This document shows, in pieces, positions 1 through 7,507 of a stretch of DNA of 39,331 nucleotides. Positions within the stretch are counted from its first letter, which is position 1; every line of letters starts with the position of its first letter. Source of the stretch: Thiomargarita sp. (lineage in GTDB: Bacteria > Pseudomonadota > Gammaproteobacteria > Beggiatoales > Beggiatoaceae); contig DYPD01000028.1 of NCBI GenBank assembly GCA_020720115.1, positions 1 to 39,331 of the forward strand. Direction: 5' to 3'. Under the pieces are notes generated by a model. It was not told the DNA's origin. It ran no database searches and was given only the letters and a program-made list of their open reading frames with translations. A program made the position numbers and the translations under genes.

Positions 1-50
1 CATATGATTTTATATATCTTTTATTTTAAAGATTCAGTAATCCGACTATA
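1..50 (-). mobile_element. MITE-like element, copy 1 (cut by window edge)
   Basis: These are the last 50 bases of the 93-bp element seen complete at 2498-2590, in the opposite orientation and identical to the matching part of the copies at 2498 and 31278. It ends in CCGACTATA, where the final TA (49-50) is the presumed target duplication. The flanking reading frame (xTA CAT GAC ATT CTT GCT CAA) continues a TPR unit: Val-His-Asp-Ile-Leu-Ala-Gln-Tyr aligns with Val-Tyr-Phe-Ser-Leu-Ala-Gln-Tyr of the next repeat. The element therefore interrupts a TPR gene whose 5' part lies outside the window. An in-frame TAA at 27-29 lies inside the element. Confidence 0.85.
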
Positions 51-101
51 CATGACATTCTTGCTCAATACATAAAGGCACTGGACTGTTATGAGCAGGT
101 T

Positions 102-1169
102 ATGGCAATTAAACGCAATATTCATGACCGCAAAGGCGAGGGAAATATCCTCGGTAATATTGGTGTGGTGTATTTTTCTCTTGCTCAATACGACAAGGCA
201 TTGACCTACGTTGATCAAGCACTGGTAATTCGCCGCGAAATCCATGATCGTGCTGGGGAAGGCATGGATTTAGGCAACATCGGTGCAGTGTACCGTAGTC
301 TAGGTCAATACACTAAAGCACTGGATTACCACGAACAGGCGTTGATGATTCAGCGTGAAATCAGTAATCACCAAGGCGAGGGGAATAATCTCGGCAACAT
401 TGGTTTGGCGTATTACCAATTAGGTCAACCTGCCAAGGCATTGGCTTATTATGAACAAGCATTGGCGATTCAGCGCAAAATTGGCGACCGCCAAGGCGAG
501 GCTTCTACCCTCACTAACATTGGTCTAACACATGAATATCTTGGGCAAGATTCCAAGGCACTAGAGTCCTACGAGCAATCACTGGTGATTGAACGCGAAC
601 TTGGCGACCGTGCGGGGGAAAGCAGGGATTTGAACAACCTCGGTGTGGTGTATGAAAAACAAGGCGATTACCCCAAAGCGCGGGCGACTTATCAGCAAGC
701 CCTGCAAATTGTCACCACCACCGGCGAGCCGGAAACATTGTGGCTGATTTGGAATAACCTGAGCGAAGTCTCAACATTCCTGGACAACCCGCTGGCGGCG
801 ATTTTTTATGGCAAACAAGCGGTCAACACCTTGCAAACGATGCGCGGGCATGTCGCCAAACTGGAAGACAAAAGCCTGCACGCTTCGTTTTTACAAAATA
901 AAACCCACGTTTATCAACACCTGGCGGATTTGCTGTTGCGCCAGGGCCGTTTGTTCGAGGCGCAGAAAGTGCTGGAACTGTTGAAACAAGAGGAATATTT
1001 CGATTTTATCCGCCGCACCCGCGCTTTTGAAATTCCCGACGACGGGGTGCGCTACACTCCGCCGGAACAACCCTGGGCGGCGCGTTTCCAGAAAATTTCC
1101 GCGCAATTGGTGACGCTGGGCGAGGCGTACTCGCTGTTGCGGGCGCGCAAGCGCGGGGCGAGACTTTGA
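102..1169 (+). pseudogene. TPR-CHAT protein, fragment 1 (TPR domain)
   Basis: This is the first of three pieces of one broken TPR-CHAT gene (about 51-2527). It holds about five complete 40-residue tetratricopeptide repeats of the D-R-x-G-E-G / L-G-N-I-G type, then a helical linker. The coding frame extends upstream of the ATG at 102 to base 51, where the element at 1-50 interrupts it, so 102 is only the first remaining ATG. The frame ends prematurely at TGA 1167-1169. Reading on in the +2 frame gives Gly-Glu-Thr-Leu-Ser-Gln-Gln-Glu-Glu, the expected continuation, so one base seems lost around the G run at 1155-1158. CHAT proteins are caspase-like peptidases whose TPRs bind partners. Such genes are numerous in filamentous sulfur bacteria (family knowledge). 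This copy is probably not functional. Confidence 0.8.
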
Positions 1170-1657
1170 GCCAGCAGGAAGAACGGCGTTTGGAGGAATT
1201 GCGCGAGGACATGGCAACCGCCGACCATGCCTTGCAAACGTGGTTTAAGGACACGGACACCGCGCTTGCCAATCTGAAACAAGAGGATTTGCAAAAAGTG
1301 CTGGATGAGTTTTTCGCCAGCGACCAAAACCAGTTGCGCGGGGTGTTGCAACGCCTGGGCCAAGGCACGGTGTTGCTGCATTTCGTGCCCATGCCCGACC
1401 GCCTGCACATTCTCGTCACCACGCCGGAACTGACCGTGCGCCGCGAAGTGGCGGTCAAGCGGGAAGACATCGGCAAGGCGGTGCTGGCGTTGCGCGAGGC
1501 GTTGAAGCAGGAAGGGCGCAAGCGCGGGTGGGGAGCGGAATCGCTCGCTTCGACAAGCTCAGCGAGCGCTTCCGCTTTGCCGTTCCCTGAGCCTGTCGAA
1601 GGGAACGGCGCGGATTTGAACGAACTCAAAAAGCCCGCGCAACAACTGCACGACTGA
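1166..1657 (+). pseudogene. TPR-CHAT protein, fragment 2 (linker, start of CHAT)
   Basis: This middle piece begins where fragment 1 is frameshifted and ends at TGA 1655-1657. It is in the same frame as fragment 3. Across the stop the protein reads Gln-Gln-Leu-His-Asp-stop-Leu-Ile-Lys-Pro-Ile, a position where CHAT proteins commonly have Trp (Leu-Tyr-x-Trp-Leu-Ile-x-Pro), so a TGG to TGA nonsense change is the simplest explanation. Residues around Ser-Leu-Ala-Ser-Thr to Pro-Val-Glu-Gly-Asn are encoded by a REP-like palindrome at 1549-1606, which seems to be an insertion in the linker. The TTG at 1166 is an arbitrary start. Confidence 0.75.
1549..1606. repeat. REP-like palindromic repeat inside the CHAT gene
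   Basis: TTCGACAAGCTCAG (1549-1562) is the inverted match, 13 of 14 bases, of CTGAGCCTGTCGAA (1587-1600). The right arm is itself bracketed by GTTCCC (1582-1587) and GGGAAC (1601-1606). CTGAGCCTGTCGAAGGG is a short palindromic motif I recognise from many bacterial genomes, usually between genes. Here it is translated in frame as low-complexity Ser/Ala and Pro-Glu-Pro-Val-Glu-Gly. Confidence 0.7.
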
Positions 1658-1681
1658 CTGATAAAACCCATTGCCGAGGAT

Positions 1682-2527
1682 TTGCGCCGCGCCGACGCGC
1701 AAGTGCTGATGGTGTATTTGTTCGGCGAAATGCGCTATCTGCCGCTGGCGGCGCTGCATGACGGCGAGCATTGGCTGGCGGAAGACTACGCGCTGGCGGT
1801 GTATGCTGCCGCCGCTGACAAAGGCTTGGAAATTCAACCGCGCCGCGCCGAGTGGAAAGTCGCCGGGCTGGGCGTGAGCGAAGCGCACGAGGGTTTCGCG
1901 CCGCTGCCGGCGGTCAAGGCCGAGTTGGACGGCATCGTGCGGCGCGGCGCAGATGACCGCGACGGCGCGTTGCCGGGCGAAGTGCATCTGGACGCAGCGT
2001 TCACCGAAAAAAGATTGCGCGACGTGCTGGATCGGAATTTTCCGGTGTTGCACATCGCCAGCCAGTTTAATCTGAACATCGGCAAGGACACCGATTCCTT
2101 CCTGCTGCTGGGCGACGGCGGCCATTTGAGCCTGGCCGACATCGGTGAGCAACGCTTCGAGTGGGGCGGTCTGGACTTGTTGGCGCTGTCGGCCTGCAAC
2201 ACCGGCATGGGCTTGGCGAGCGCCAATGCCGACGGCACCGAGGTGGAGGGTATGGGCGTGACGGTGATGAAGCAAGGTGCGCGCAGCGTGTTGGCGACGT
2301 TGTGGCAAGTGAGCGACCAAAGCACGGCGGATTTCATGCAGCGCCTATACGCCAGCCAAGCCGCCAGCCCTATCAGCAAGGCCAAAGCGATTCAGCAAAT
2401 CCAGCGGGCGTTTATTCAAGCCGAAAAATCCGATTTGCCGGATTATTACGCCCATCCGTTCCATTGGGCACCGTTTATTTTGATGGGGAATTGGTTGTAT
2501 AGTCGGATTACTGAATCTTTAAAATAA
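1682..2527 (+). pseudogene. TPR-CHAT protein, fragment 3 (CHAT peptidase domain)
   Basis: This piece covers most of the CHAT domain: Arg-Tyr-Leu-Pro-Leu-Ala-Ala-Leu-His-Asp-Gly, the Leu-Ser-Ala-Cys-Asn-Thr-Gly-Met-Gly motif with the nucleophilic Cys, and the C-terminal Trp-Ala-Pro-Phe-Ile-Leu-Met-Gly-Asn-Trp. The motif that normally carries the catalytic His (Ile-Ala-Ser-His) reads Ile-Ala-Ser-Gln here (CAG, 2063-2065), so the dyad is incomplete. The last nine residues (Tyr-Ser-Arg-Ile-Thr-Glu-Ser-Leu-Lys) and the stop at 2525-2527 come from the element at 2498-2590. Removing the element and one TA gives TTG TAA, restoring the native stop right after Asn-Trp-Leu. The TTG at 1682 is arbitrary because the frame is open back to the TGA at 1655. 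Confidence 0.8.
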
Positions 2528-2590
2528 AAGATATATAAAATCATATGCTTAATAATTATAAAAATATAATTATTGAGTAATCCTACTATA
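2498..2590 (+). mobile_element. MITE-like element, copy 2 (in CHAT stop codon)
   Basis: A complete 93-bp copy, counting TA at both ends. The terminal inverted repeats are TAGTCGGATTACTGAAT and, at the other end read inward, TAGTAGGATTACTCAAT: 15 of 17 match. An internal perfect hairpin has stem 2551-2560 (AATAATTATA), loop AAAA and stem 2565-2574. There is no coding capacity for a transposase. The TA target duplication and short AT-rich body are typical of MITEs mobilised by IS630/Tc1-mariner transposases (family knowledge). Pre-insertion sequence GGTTG-TA-AACTACG makes TAA the CHAT stop codon. Confidence 0.9.
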
Positions 2591-2628
2591 AACTACGATT
2601 TCACCACAGAAAACACCGAGGAAAACAC

Positions 2629-3306
2629 ATGGACTCCACGCTTATCTACGCCACTTTGCTGTATCTGATCGGCTTTCGCCTGCTGGTGATTTTACTTGGC
2701 GGCATGAGCATTTATCTTGGCTACCGGCTGTTCGCGCAAGCTATGGGCAAGTCGCGCAAAACCGCCGACAACGCAACAGGCGCGGACATGGAAGCGCAGT
2801 TTGGCGAGTATAACCGCTTGAATTTGAAAAATGCCGCGCCAGGGACGTTTTTCGCCGCGTTTGGTGCGGCAATGGTGATTGTCATCTTGGCGGGTAGCCC
2901 GCCTTCGTTTACCTTCAAAACTCAAAACATGAGCCTGGCGACCGAACACGGCGATGTGACTGTAGCCGATGGTGGCGCGGGCGGCGACAAGCCCGCAGCG
3001 ACGGACGGTAAAAATATCACCAGCACGGAAGTCACTGTGCGTGGCGACGGTGAAGTACCGGAAACCGCCAAAGCCGCGCATAAATTGGCGGGCGAGCAAT
3101 TTAACTATTTGCTGAAACTGGAAGAACGCGCAGTGGCAATGGATGCGCAAAACGCGGCATATTTGGACAGTCTGGCTGGGTTGTATTTCCTCAAAGGCGA
3201 TTTTGCACAGGCATTGCAGCATCAAGAAAAAGCCGCGCAACTCGCGCCACAGCGAGAAGATATGCAAAAGCGCCTGGTGGCGTACCGTGCAGTCACGTCA
3301 AATTAA
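2629..3306 (+). CDS. Membrane protein with C-terminal TPR
   Basis: A 225-residue protein I do not recognise by name. One hydrophobic segment lies near the N terminus (about residues 5-35) and a second at about 75-95 (Phe-Phe-Ala-Ala-Phe-Gly-Ala-Ala-Met-Val-Ile-Val). These bracket a hydrophilic loop of roughly 40 residues. A Gly/Asp/Thr-rich stretch follows, then one or two TPR-like helices at about 165-220 (Leu-Asp-Ser-Leu-Ala-Gly-Leu-Tyr-Phe-Leu-Lys-Gly-Asp-Phe-Ala-Gln-Ala). The ATG is preceded by GAGGAAA at a workable distance. It starts 38 bases after the element that ends the CHAT gene and may once have been co-transcribed with it. Function unknown. Confidence 0.7.
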   Translation: MDSTLIYATLLYLIGFRLLVILLGGMSIYLGYRLFAQAMGKSRKTADNATGADMEAQFGEYNRLNLKNAAPGTFFAAFGAAMVIVILAGSPPSFTFKTQNMSLATEHGDVTVADGGAGGDKPAATDGKNITSTEVTVRGDGEVPETAKAAHKLAGEQFNYLLKLEERAVAMDAQNAAYLDSLAGLYFLKGDFAQALQHQEKAAQLAPQREDMQKRLVAYRAVTSN

Positions 3307-3530
3307 CCCACCTTTAATGCCTCCAATTCCCCGTTGATTTTTGTTGGCTTTTTCTAGCATCTGCAAAGTTGGCTAACGCCTTGAAGCTGGGTGCGGCTAT
3401 TGGCGTTAAAAAACAGTGGCACAGTGGTTTAACCTTAAACGGCTTTGGGTGGTTTATGTTACGATGCTGCGTATGCGTATCCCCTGGTTTAACACAAATG
3501 CGCCAATGATTGACCGAGAGTGACTTGCTT

Positions 3531-3806
3531 ATGAACGCTTCAGATGAGGATAGCTTGCTGGAATTTCCCTGTGATTTTCCAATCAAAGTGATGGGTGAAA
3601 CCCAGGACGATTTTGATGCGCTGATAGTAGAAATAGTGCGCCGCCATTGTTTGGAAGATTTGCCCGAAGGTGCAGTGCGTTCTAGCTTAAGTCGCACGGG
3701 CAAATACACGGCGGTGACAGTCACTGTCCGTGCTCATAGCCGCACTCAGTTGGATAATCTGTATCGTGAACTGAGTGCTCATGCGCAAATTAAAATGGTG
3801 CTTTAG
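3531..3806 (+). CDS. ybeD: YbeD family protein (UPF0250/DUF493)
   Basis: A 91-residue protein matching the YbeD family over its length: Leu-Leu-Glu-Phe-Pro near the start, Ile-Lys-Val-Met-Gly, Val-Arg-Arg-His, Ser-Arg-Thr-Gly-Lys-Tyr and the C-terminal Ile-Lys-Met-Val-Leu. YbeD has an ACT-like fold; in E. coli its gene lies between dacA and lipB and its role is not settled. I chose ATG 3531; an in-frame TTG at 3510 would add seven residues not typical of the family. Here it stands alone, away from lipoate genes, 74 bases before rhlB. Confidence 0.88.
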   Translation: MNASDEDSLLEFPCDFPIKVMGETQDDFDALIVEIVRRHCLEDLPEGAVRSSLSRTGKYTAVTVTVRAHSRTQLDNLYRELSAHAQIKMVL

Positions 3807-3880
3807 GGGTGATTTTTGCATTCTCGTTGCAAGTGGCTTTCCCACCATACCCATTCAATCAACAAAAATAAGGATTTATC

Positions 3881-5524
3881 TTGATTCGTCAATTTTTCAA
3901 AAACGTGCGTGACAAACTACAGAGTCTGGCTAGATTTGCCCAGCGCAAACCTCAACAGCTGCCTGATCACCATCACGTTAAACCGCCAGAAGACAGTCCC
4001 CGCCCCGCCATACCCGTACGCAAGCGCAATAAGCCCATCCCAGAACACCCGCGTTGGTCATTAGAGCAATTTCCCGTTGCGCCTCAGGAGGGTAAAACCC
4101 GCTTTCACGATCTGCGCCTGCCGCTGAGTTTGATGCACGCTATCGCGGATTTGGAATTTCAATACTGTTCGCCTATTCAAGCAGAATCGCTGCCTGCGAC
4201 GTTAGAAGGCAAAGATTTGGTCGGACAAGCGCAAACTGGCACGGGCAAAACGGCGGCTTTTTTGATCACGCTCCTGACGCGCTTGCAGCGTCAAGCGCGT
4301 TCTGGGCAGCGTCCAGTAGGCACGCCAAAAGCTCTGGTTTTGGCGCCCACTCGTGAATTGGCAATACAGATTGCTAAAGATGCCCGCGCTTTATCAAAAT
4401 ACATGCGGATACAGATTGTTGAGGTGTTCGGCGGCGCAGATTACCGTAAGCAACAGCAAAAACTGCAAGGCGTGGTGGATATAGTGGTCGCTACGCCAGG
4501 GCGCTTGCTGGATTTTTACAAGCACCAGACGCTTAAGTTAGATCAAGTAGAGATACTGGTGATTGATGAGGCGGATCGTATGTTGGATATGGGTTTTATC
4601 CCAGATGTGAAAAATATCGTCTACAGCACCCCGCACAAGGATAAACGCCAAACCCTGTTTTTCAGTGCCACCTTTACCGATGACGTCAAACGCCTGGCGG
4701 AGCAGTGGACGCGCCAACCCATTCAAGTCAACATAGAACCGGAGCAGGTGGCTTCTAACAGCATTGAGCAAAAGGTTTACATAGTCACCAGCGAACAAAA
4801 ATACCCGCTGCTGTATAACCTGGTCACGCAACAAAATTTGCAGCGCGTCATGGTTTTTACCAACCGCCGCAACGAAACCCGCACCCTCAGCGAACGTCTG
4901 CGCAAAGATGGCATCCGTTGCGCCATGCTCTCTGGCGATGTGCCGCAACATAAGCGCAGCAAAACCTTAGAAGATTTTCGTAACGGTAAAATTCGTGTTT
5001 TAGTGGCAACAGACGTGGCGGCACGCGGTATCCACATTGAAGGCGTGAGCCATGTAGTGAATTTTAATTTACCTTCCGAACCAGAAGACTATGTTCACCG
5101 CATCGGGCGTACTGGGCGGGCGGGCGAAAAAGGCACTTCGATCAGCTTTGCCTGCGAAGAAGATTCCTTCTATATCCCTGATATTCAAGCCTATTTAGGT
5201 GAAGAACTCCCTTGTTTGCCGCCAGAAGAGGGCTTATTGACCGCTGTGCCTGCTTGCGCCTCAGACCCGGTAACTACAGCCGAGAGTCCGCCACCGCCAG
5301 CCCGCAAAATACTGAAACAGGGACAAGAAAACGCCGTGCAGCCAAGCCCTGATCCTGCGCCTAGTGCAGTGACTCCAACAAACCAAACACCACCAGCAAT
5401 GGATGCTTCCGCTCCAGAGGCGGGTGACAGACCACAGCCACCACGCCGTCGCCGCCGTCGTCACCCTGGCACGCGACAGAGCCGTGCGCCCAAAGACGCA
5501 TCATCCAACAAAATGCCAGAATAG
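3881..5524 (+). CDS. rhlB: DEAD-box ATP-dependent RNA helicase RhlB
   Basis: A 547-residue ATP-dependent RNA helicase. The Q motif (Tyr-Cys-Ser-Pro-Ile-Gln), motif I (Ala-Gln-Thr-Gly-Thr-Gly-Lys-Thr), Pro-Thr-Arg-Glu-Leu, Thr-Pro-Gly-Arg-Leu, Asp-Glu-Ala-Asp, Ser-Ala-Thr and the terminal His-Arg-Ile-Gly-Arg-Thr-Gly-Arg motif VI are all intact. The Phe-Ser-Ala-Thr-Phe-Thr-Asp-Asp-Val and Asp-Tyr-Val-His-Arg segments favour RhlB over SrmB or RhlE. RhlB unwinds RNA in the RNase E degradosome. A basic N-terminal extension of about 75 residues and an Arg-rich, Pro-rich tail (about 460-547, with a run of six Arg) resemble Pseudomonas-type RhlB. The start is TTG 3881, preceded by AAGGAT at 7 bases. 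A terminator follows at 5555. Confidence 0.86.
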   Translation: MIRQFFKNVRDKLQSLARFAQRKPQQLPDHHHVKPPEDSPRPAIPVRKRNKPIPEHPRWSLEQFPVAPQEGKTRFHDLRLPLSLMHAIADLEFQYCSPIQAESLPATLEGKDLVGQAQTGTGKTAAFLITLLTRLQRQARSGQRPVGTPKALVLAPTRELAIQIAKDARALSKYMRIQIVEVFGGADYRKQQQKLQGVVDIVVATPGRLLDFYKHQTLKLDQVEILVIDEADRMLDMGFIPDVKNIVYSTPHKDKRQTLFFSATFTDDVKRLAEQWTRQPIQVNIEPEQVASNSIEQKVYIVTSEQKYPLLYNLVTQQNLQRVMVFTNRRNETRTLSERLRKDGIRCAMLSGDVPQHKRSKTLEDFRNGKIRVLVATDVAARGIHIEGVSHVVNFNLPSEPEDYVHRIGRTGRAGEKGTSISFACEEDSFYIPDIQAYLGEELPCLPPEEGLLTAVPACASDPVTTAESPPPPARKILKQGQENAVQPSPDPAPSAVTPTNQTPPAMDASAPEAGDRPQPPRRRRRRHPGTRQSRAPKDASSNKMPE

Positions 5525-5554
5525 GCGCTGCTGGCTTTTGTAGCTTGCAGACAT

Positions 5555-5580
5555 AAAAAAACCGGCAACGCCGGTTTTTT
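5555..5580. terminator. Bidirectional rho-independent terminator
   Basis: AAAAAACCGGC-AAC-GCCGGTTTTTT: a GC stem of five pairs extended by A-T pairs, with U runs on both strands. It lies between convergent genes, rhlB (+) and the gene ending at 5600 (-), and can serve both. Confidence 0.85.
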
Positions 5581-5599
5581 GTTATTTAAACACAATAGG

Positions 5600-5968
5600 T
5601 CACAGAATCAGTTTGGCGGCAAATTTGAGCACACCAGTGGCTATTTGCGCGGCTTGCTGACCGCTCTTGTAAGCTGCTACTGCTTTATTTAAGCCATCCA
5701 TTGCCGCCTTCGCATCCGCTTCGCTGATGCCGGAATGGCTAACAGACGCACTAGAAGAGCGTTGTAGCGCGTCCATCAAGGCGGTTGAAGAGGCGCTGTT
5801 AGCGCCCATGTAAGCATCTAATTGTGCTTGCAATTCAATGATTTCCTTGCCTTGGATAGTGACCAGTTTTAACAATTGTTTGGTCACTTCCCAGTTCGGA
5901 TCATGCGCAGGGGCAGGACCATTTAAGGCGCGTTCAAATTTCGTAATCTGTTCGGGCGTTAGACTCAT
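5600..5968 (-). CDS. Hypothetical 122-residue protein
   Basis: Not recognised. The N-terminal half is helical and polar (Thr-Pro-Glu-Gln-Ile-Thr-Lys-Phe-Glu-Arg-Ala-Leu-Asn, then Glu-Ile-Ile-Glu-Leu-Gln-Ala-Gln-Leu, coiled-coil-like). A Ser/Ala-rich middle follows, and the C terminus is amphipathic to hydrophobic (Ala-Gln-Ile-Ala-Thr-Gly-Val-Leu-Lys-Phe-Ala-Ala-Lys-Leu-Ile-Leu). ATG 5968 has AAGGAA about 10 bases upstream. It lies 39 bases downstream of the lipoprotein gene on the same strand, so the two probably form an operon. No signal peptide is seen, so it may act in the cytoplasm or at the membrane surface. Confidence 0.7.
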   Translation of the reverse strand: MSLTPEQITKFERALNGPAPAHDPNWEVTKQLLKLVTIQGKEIIELQAQLDAYMGANSASSTALMDALQRSSSASVSHSGISEADAKAAMDGLNKAVAAYKSGQQAAQIATGVLKFAAKLIL

Positions 5969-6007
5969 ACTTAGGGTTCCTTTGGGTGATTAAGTGAAAA
6001 TGACAGC

Positions 6008-6871
6008 TCAGAAGAAGCCAGCAACCGCTTGAATCCCTTGCGTTAACATACCGATAGCAGCGTTGCGCTGTTGCGGATCAGTGATGTATTTGCTGCCAAC
6101 GGATTGCAATAAACCATTCACTTCCTGCGGATCAATGTCACGCACGGCATTGTTCAAATCAATTTCGCTTTGTGCATAGCTGACCAAGGCTTGACTGTGG
6201 GCGTGCGCCATATCCAGTTCTTTATTGATTTCGGTTTGCAAGCCTTCCAACAATTTTTCCGCACCGATAATGGTTTGGCGAATATAAGCTAATTTGGGAT
6301 CATGAGGTGTCAAGCGGCGCTCTGCCTCTTCGTAAAAAGTGGTTTCTGCACCACTTTCATTGCTCCGCCGCAAATCCGACAGGGTTTTGACCAGTTCATG
6401 CGCTGTTGCGGTGGTAAAGGAAGGATTGGCTAGTGCGGTATATACCCAGCCTTCGCGGATTTTCAGTTGTTCTAGCTCTTGCTCGCCCATGCCGCGTGCC
6501 AAAGAAGACTTAACATGCTGATAACGCGCCATAAATTTTGACTTGCGCCCGAGAAAAGTATTCGCTGCTTGGGTAAAGGCATCTTCCCAATTATCTGATT
6601 TTACTTCTAAAGGCGCGGGACCAACAACCGCAATCAATTCGGCTTCAAGTTTACCAAGGTGTTGATAAATCAAAGAATCTCCGCTGGCTTTTAAGAGTGG
6701 TTCATATAACCCTAATAGCACCTGAATATTTTTCGATAAAGCACCAAGGTTTTGCTGATTTTGTTCTGCTACAGGCTTAACTGCATTGACAGGCGCAGAG
6801 CAGCCGCTTTGTAAAACCAACAGCGCACTTAAGCTAAAAGCTGAAAAAATAGGCAGCAACAATCTATTCAT
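6008..6871 (-). CDS. Hypothetical lipoprotein
   Basis: A 287-residue predicted lipoprotein. The signal peptide has a hydrophobic core (Phe-Ser-Ala-Phe-Ser-Leu-Ser-Ala-Leu-Leu-Val) and a lipobox-like Leu-Gln-Ser-Gly-Cys with Cys at about residue 24. The rest is mostly helical and charged with no motif I can name. It ends with hydrophobic Ile-Gln-Ala-Val-Ala-Gly-Phe-Phe, similar in character to the C terminus of the next gene. GAGGAT precedes ATG 6871. Pairing with the 122-residue gene suggests a small envelope unit of unknown function. Confidence 0.72.
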   Translation of the reverse strand: MNRLLLPIFSAFSLSALLVLQSGCSAPVNAVKPVAEQNQQNLGALSKNIQVLLGLYEPLLKASGDSLIYQHLGKLEAELIAVVGPAPLEVKSDNWEDAFTQAANTFLGRKSKFMARYQHVKSSLARGMGEQELEQLKIREGWVYTALANPSFTTATAHELVKTLSDLRRSNESGAETTFYEEAERRLTPHDPKLAYIRQTIIGAEKLLEGLQTEINKELDMAHAHSQALVSYAQSEIDLNNAVRDIDPQEVNGLLQSVGSKYITDPQQRNAAIGMLTQGIQAVAGFF

Positions 6872-7035
6872 GCCGGCATCCTCATGCTGAAAAATAATGT
6901 CATACCGTCAAGGAAAAACGACGACCAAGACTGACAGGTGATAGTGTGATTTTTATGTTTAGTGGAGTTTGGATGCTAGACTAAAGCTGCTGGGGTGACA
7001 AGTCCTGAAGCGGATTTCCCCCTACCAGCATAAAA

Positions 7036-7059
7036 AAACCGAGTCAAATGACTCGGTTT
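7036..7059 (-). terminator. Rho-independent terminator after fmdB-like gene
   Basis: AAACCGAGTCA / TGACTCGGTTT inverted repeat with, on the minus strand, a run of seven T immediately after. It lies 25 bases beyond the stop of the gene at 7084-7344. Confidence 0.85.
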
Positions 7060-7083
7060 AAGTGATTTTTAGCCAGACAAAGC

Positions 7084-7344
7084 CTAATTATTAACGCAGG
7101 CGGGGCAAGCACCCGTACCGCAGGCGGGTGAAGGCGCTTCCTTGCTCTCGCTTTTAGCCTTTCCACCTTTAAAATCGGTTTCGTACCAACCCGAACCTTT
7201 TAGACGAAAGCCGCCCGCGGAAATTAATTTTTTCAGGCGTTCTTCACCACAAGCAGGGCATTTTTTTAACGGCTCGTCACTCATTTTCTGCATAGCCTCT
7301 AATCCGTGACCACAGGCTTCACAGGCATATTCATAAATTGGCAT
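7084..7344 (-). CDS. FmdB family zinc-ribbon protein
   Basis: An 86-residue protein of the FmdB putative regulatory family. It begins Met-Pro-Ile-Tyr-Glu-Tyr-Ala-Cys-Glu-Ala-Cys-Gly, and a second Cys-Pro-Ala-Cys-Gly completes a zinc ribbon. Ser-Ala-Gly-Gly-Phe-Arg-Leu-Lys-Gly-Ser-Gly-Trp-Tyr-Glu-Thr-Asp follows. The tail is unusual in carrying more cysteines (Pro-Ala-Cys-Gly-Thr-Gly-Ala-Cys-Pro-Ala-Cys-Val). The family is widespread and named from methylotroph amidase regulation, but the molecular role is not established. AGGAGAA lies 7 bases before ATG 7344. It is bounded by terminators on both sides, so it is monocistronic. Confidence 0.9.
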   Translation of the reverse strand: MPIYEYACEACGHGLEAMQKMSDEPLKKCPACGEERLKKLISAGGFRLKGSGWYETDFKGGKAKSESKEAPSPACGTGACPACVNN

Positions 7345-7432
7345 GGTTTTATTCTCCTATAAAAATACGCAAAATTTCATCTATCCTGGTTTGTAAGGCG
7401 GTTTTACTAAATTTCAATATTTTTGCCCAACA

Positions 7433-7468
7433 AAAAAGCGGCTTTGTTGGATAACAAAGCCGCTTTTT
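7433..7468 (-). terminator. Rho-independent terminator after BI-1 gene
   Basis: A 16-bp perfect stem (7433-7448 with 7453-7468) around GGAT, with A/T runs at its base. It lies 40 bases after the stop of the Bax-inhibitor-like gene and between it and fmdB. Confidence 0.85.
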
Positions 7469-7507
7469 GAAGCAAGCAGGCAGTTTATAGCACTGCCCCT
7501 CTAGGGC

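Noticed and set aside
100-640. Direct repeats with a period near 120 bases
   Set aside because: They are the DNA reflection of 40-residue TPR units, not a CRISPR array or satellite.
1655-1657. TGA read as Trp or selenocysteine in the CHAT gene
   Set aside because: Other genes in the window use TGG for Trp and stop normally at TGA; no SECIS-like hairpin is evident and the gene has other lesions.
1559-2320. 253-residue minus-strand ORF
   Set aside because: His/Gln/Arg-rich shadow of the CHAT domain on the opposite strand.
51-2497. CHAT gene as cargo of a composite transposon between two inverted element copies
   Set aside because: Removing the right copy restores the gene's own stop codon and the left copy interrupts a TPR unit, so both look like independent insertions into a resident gene.
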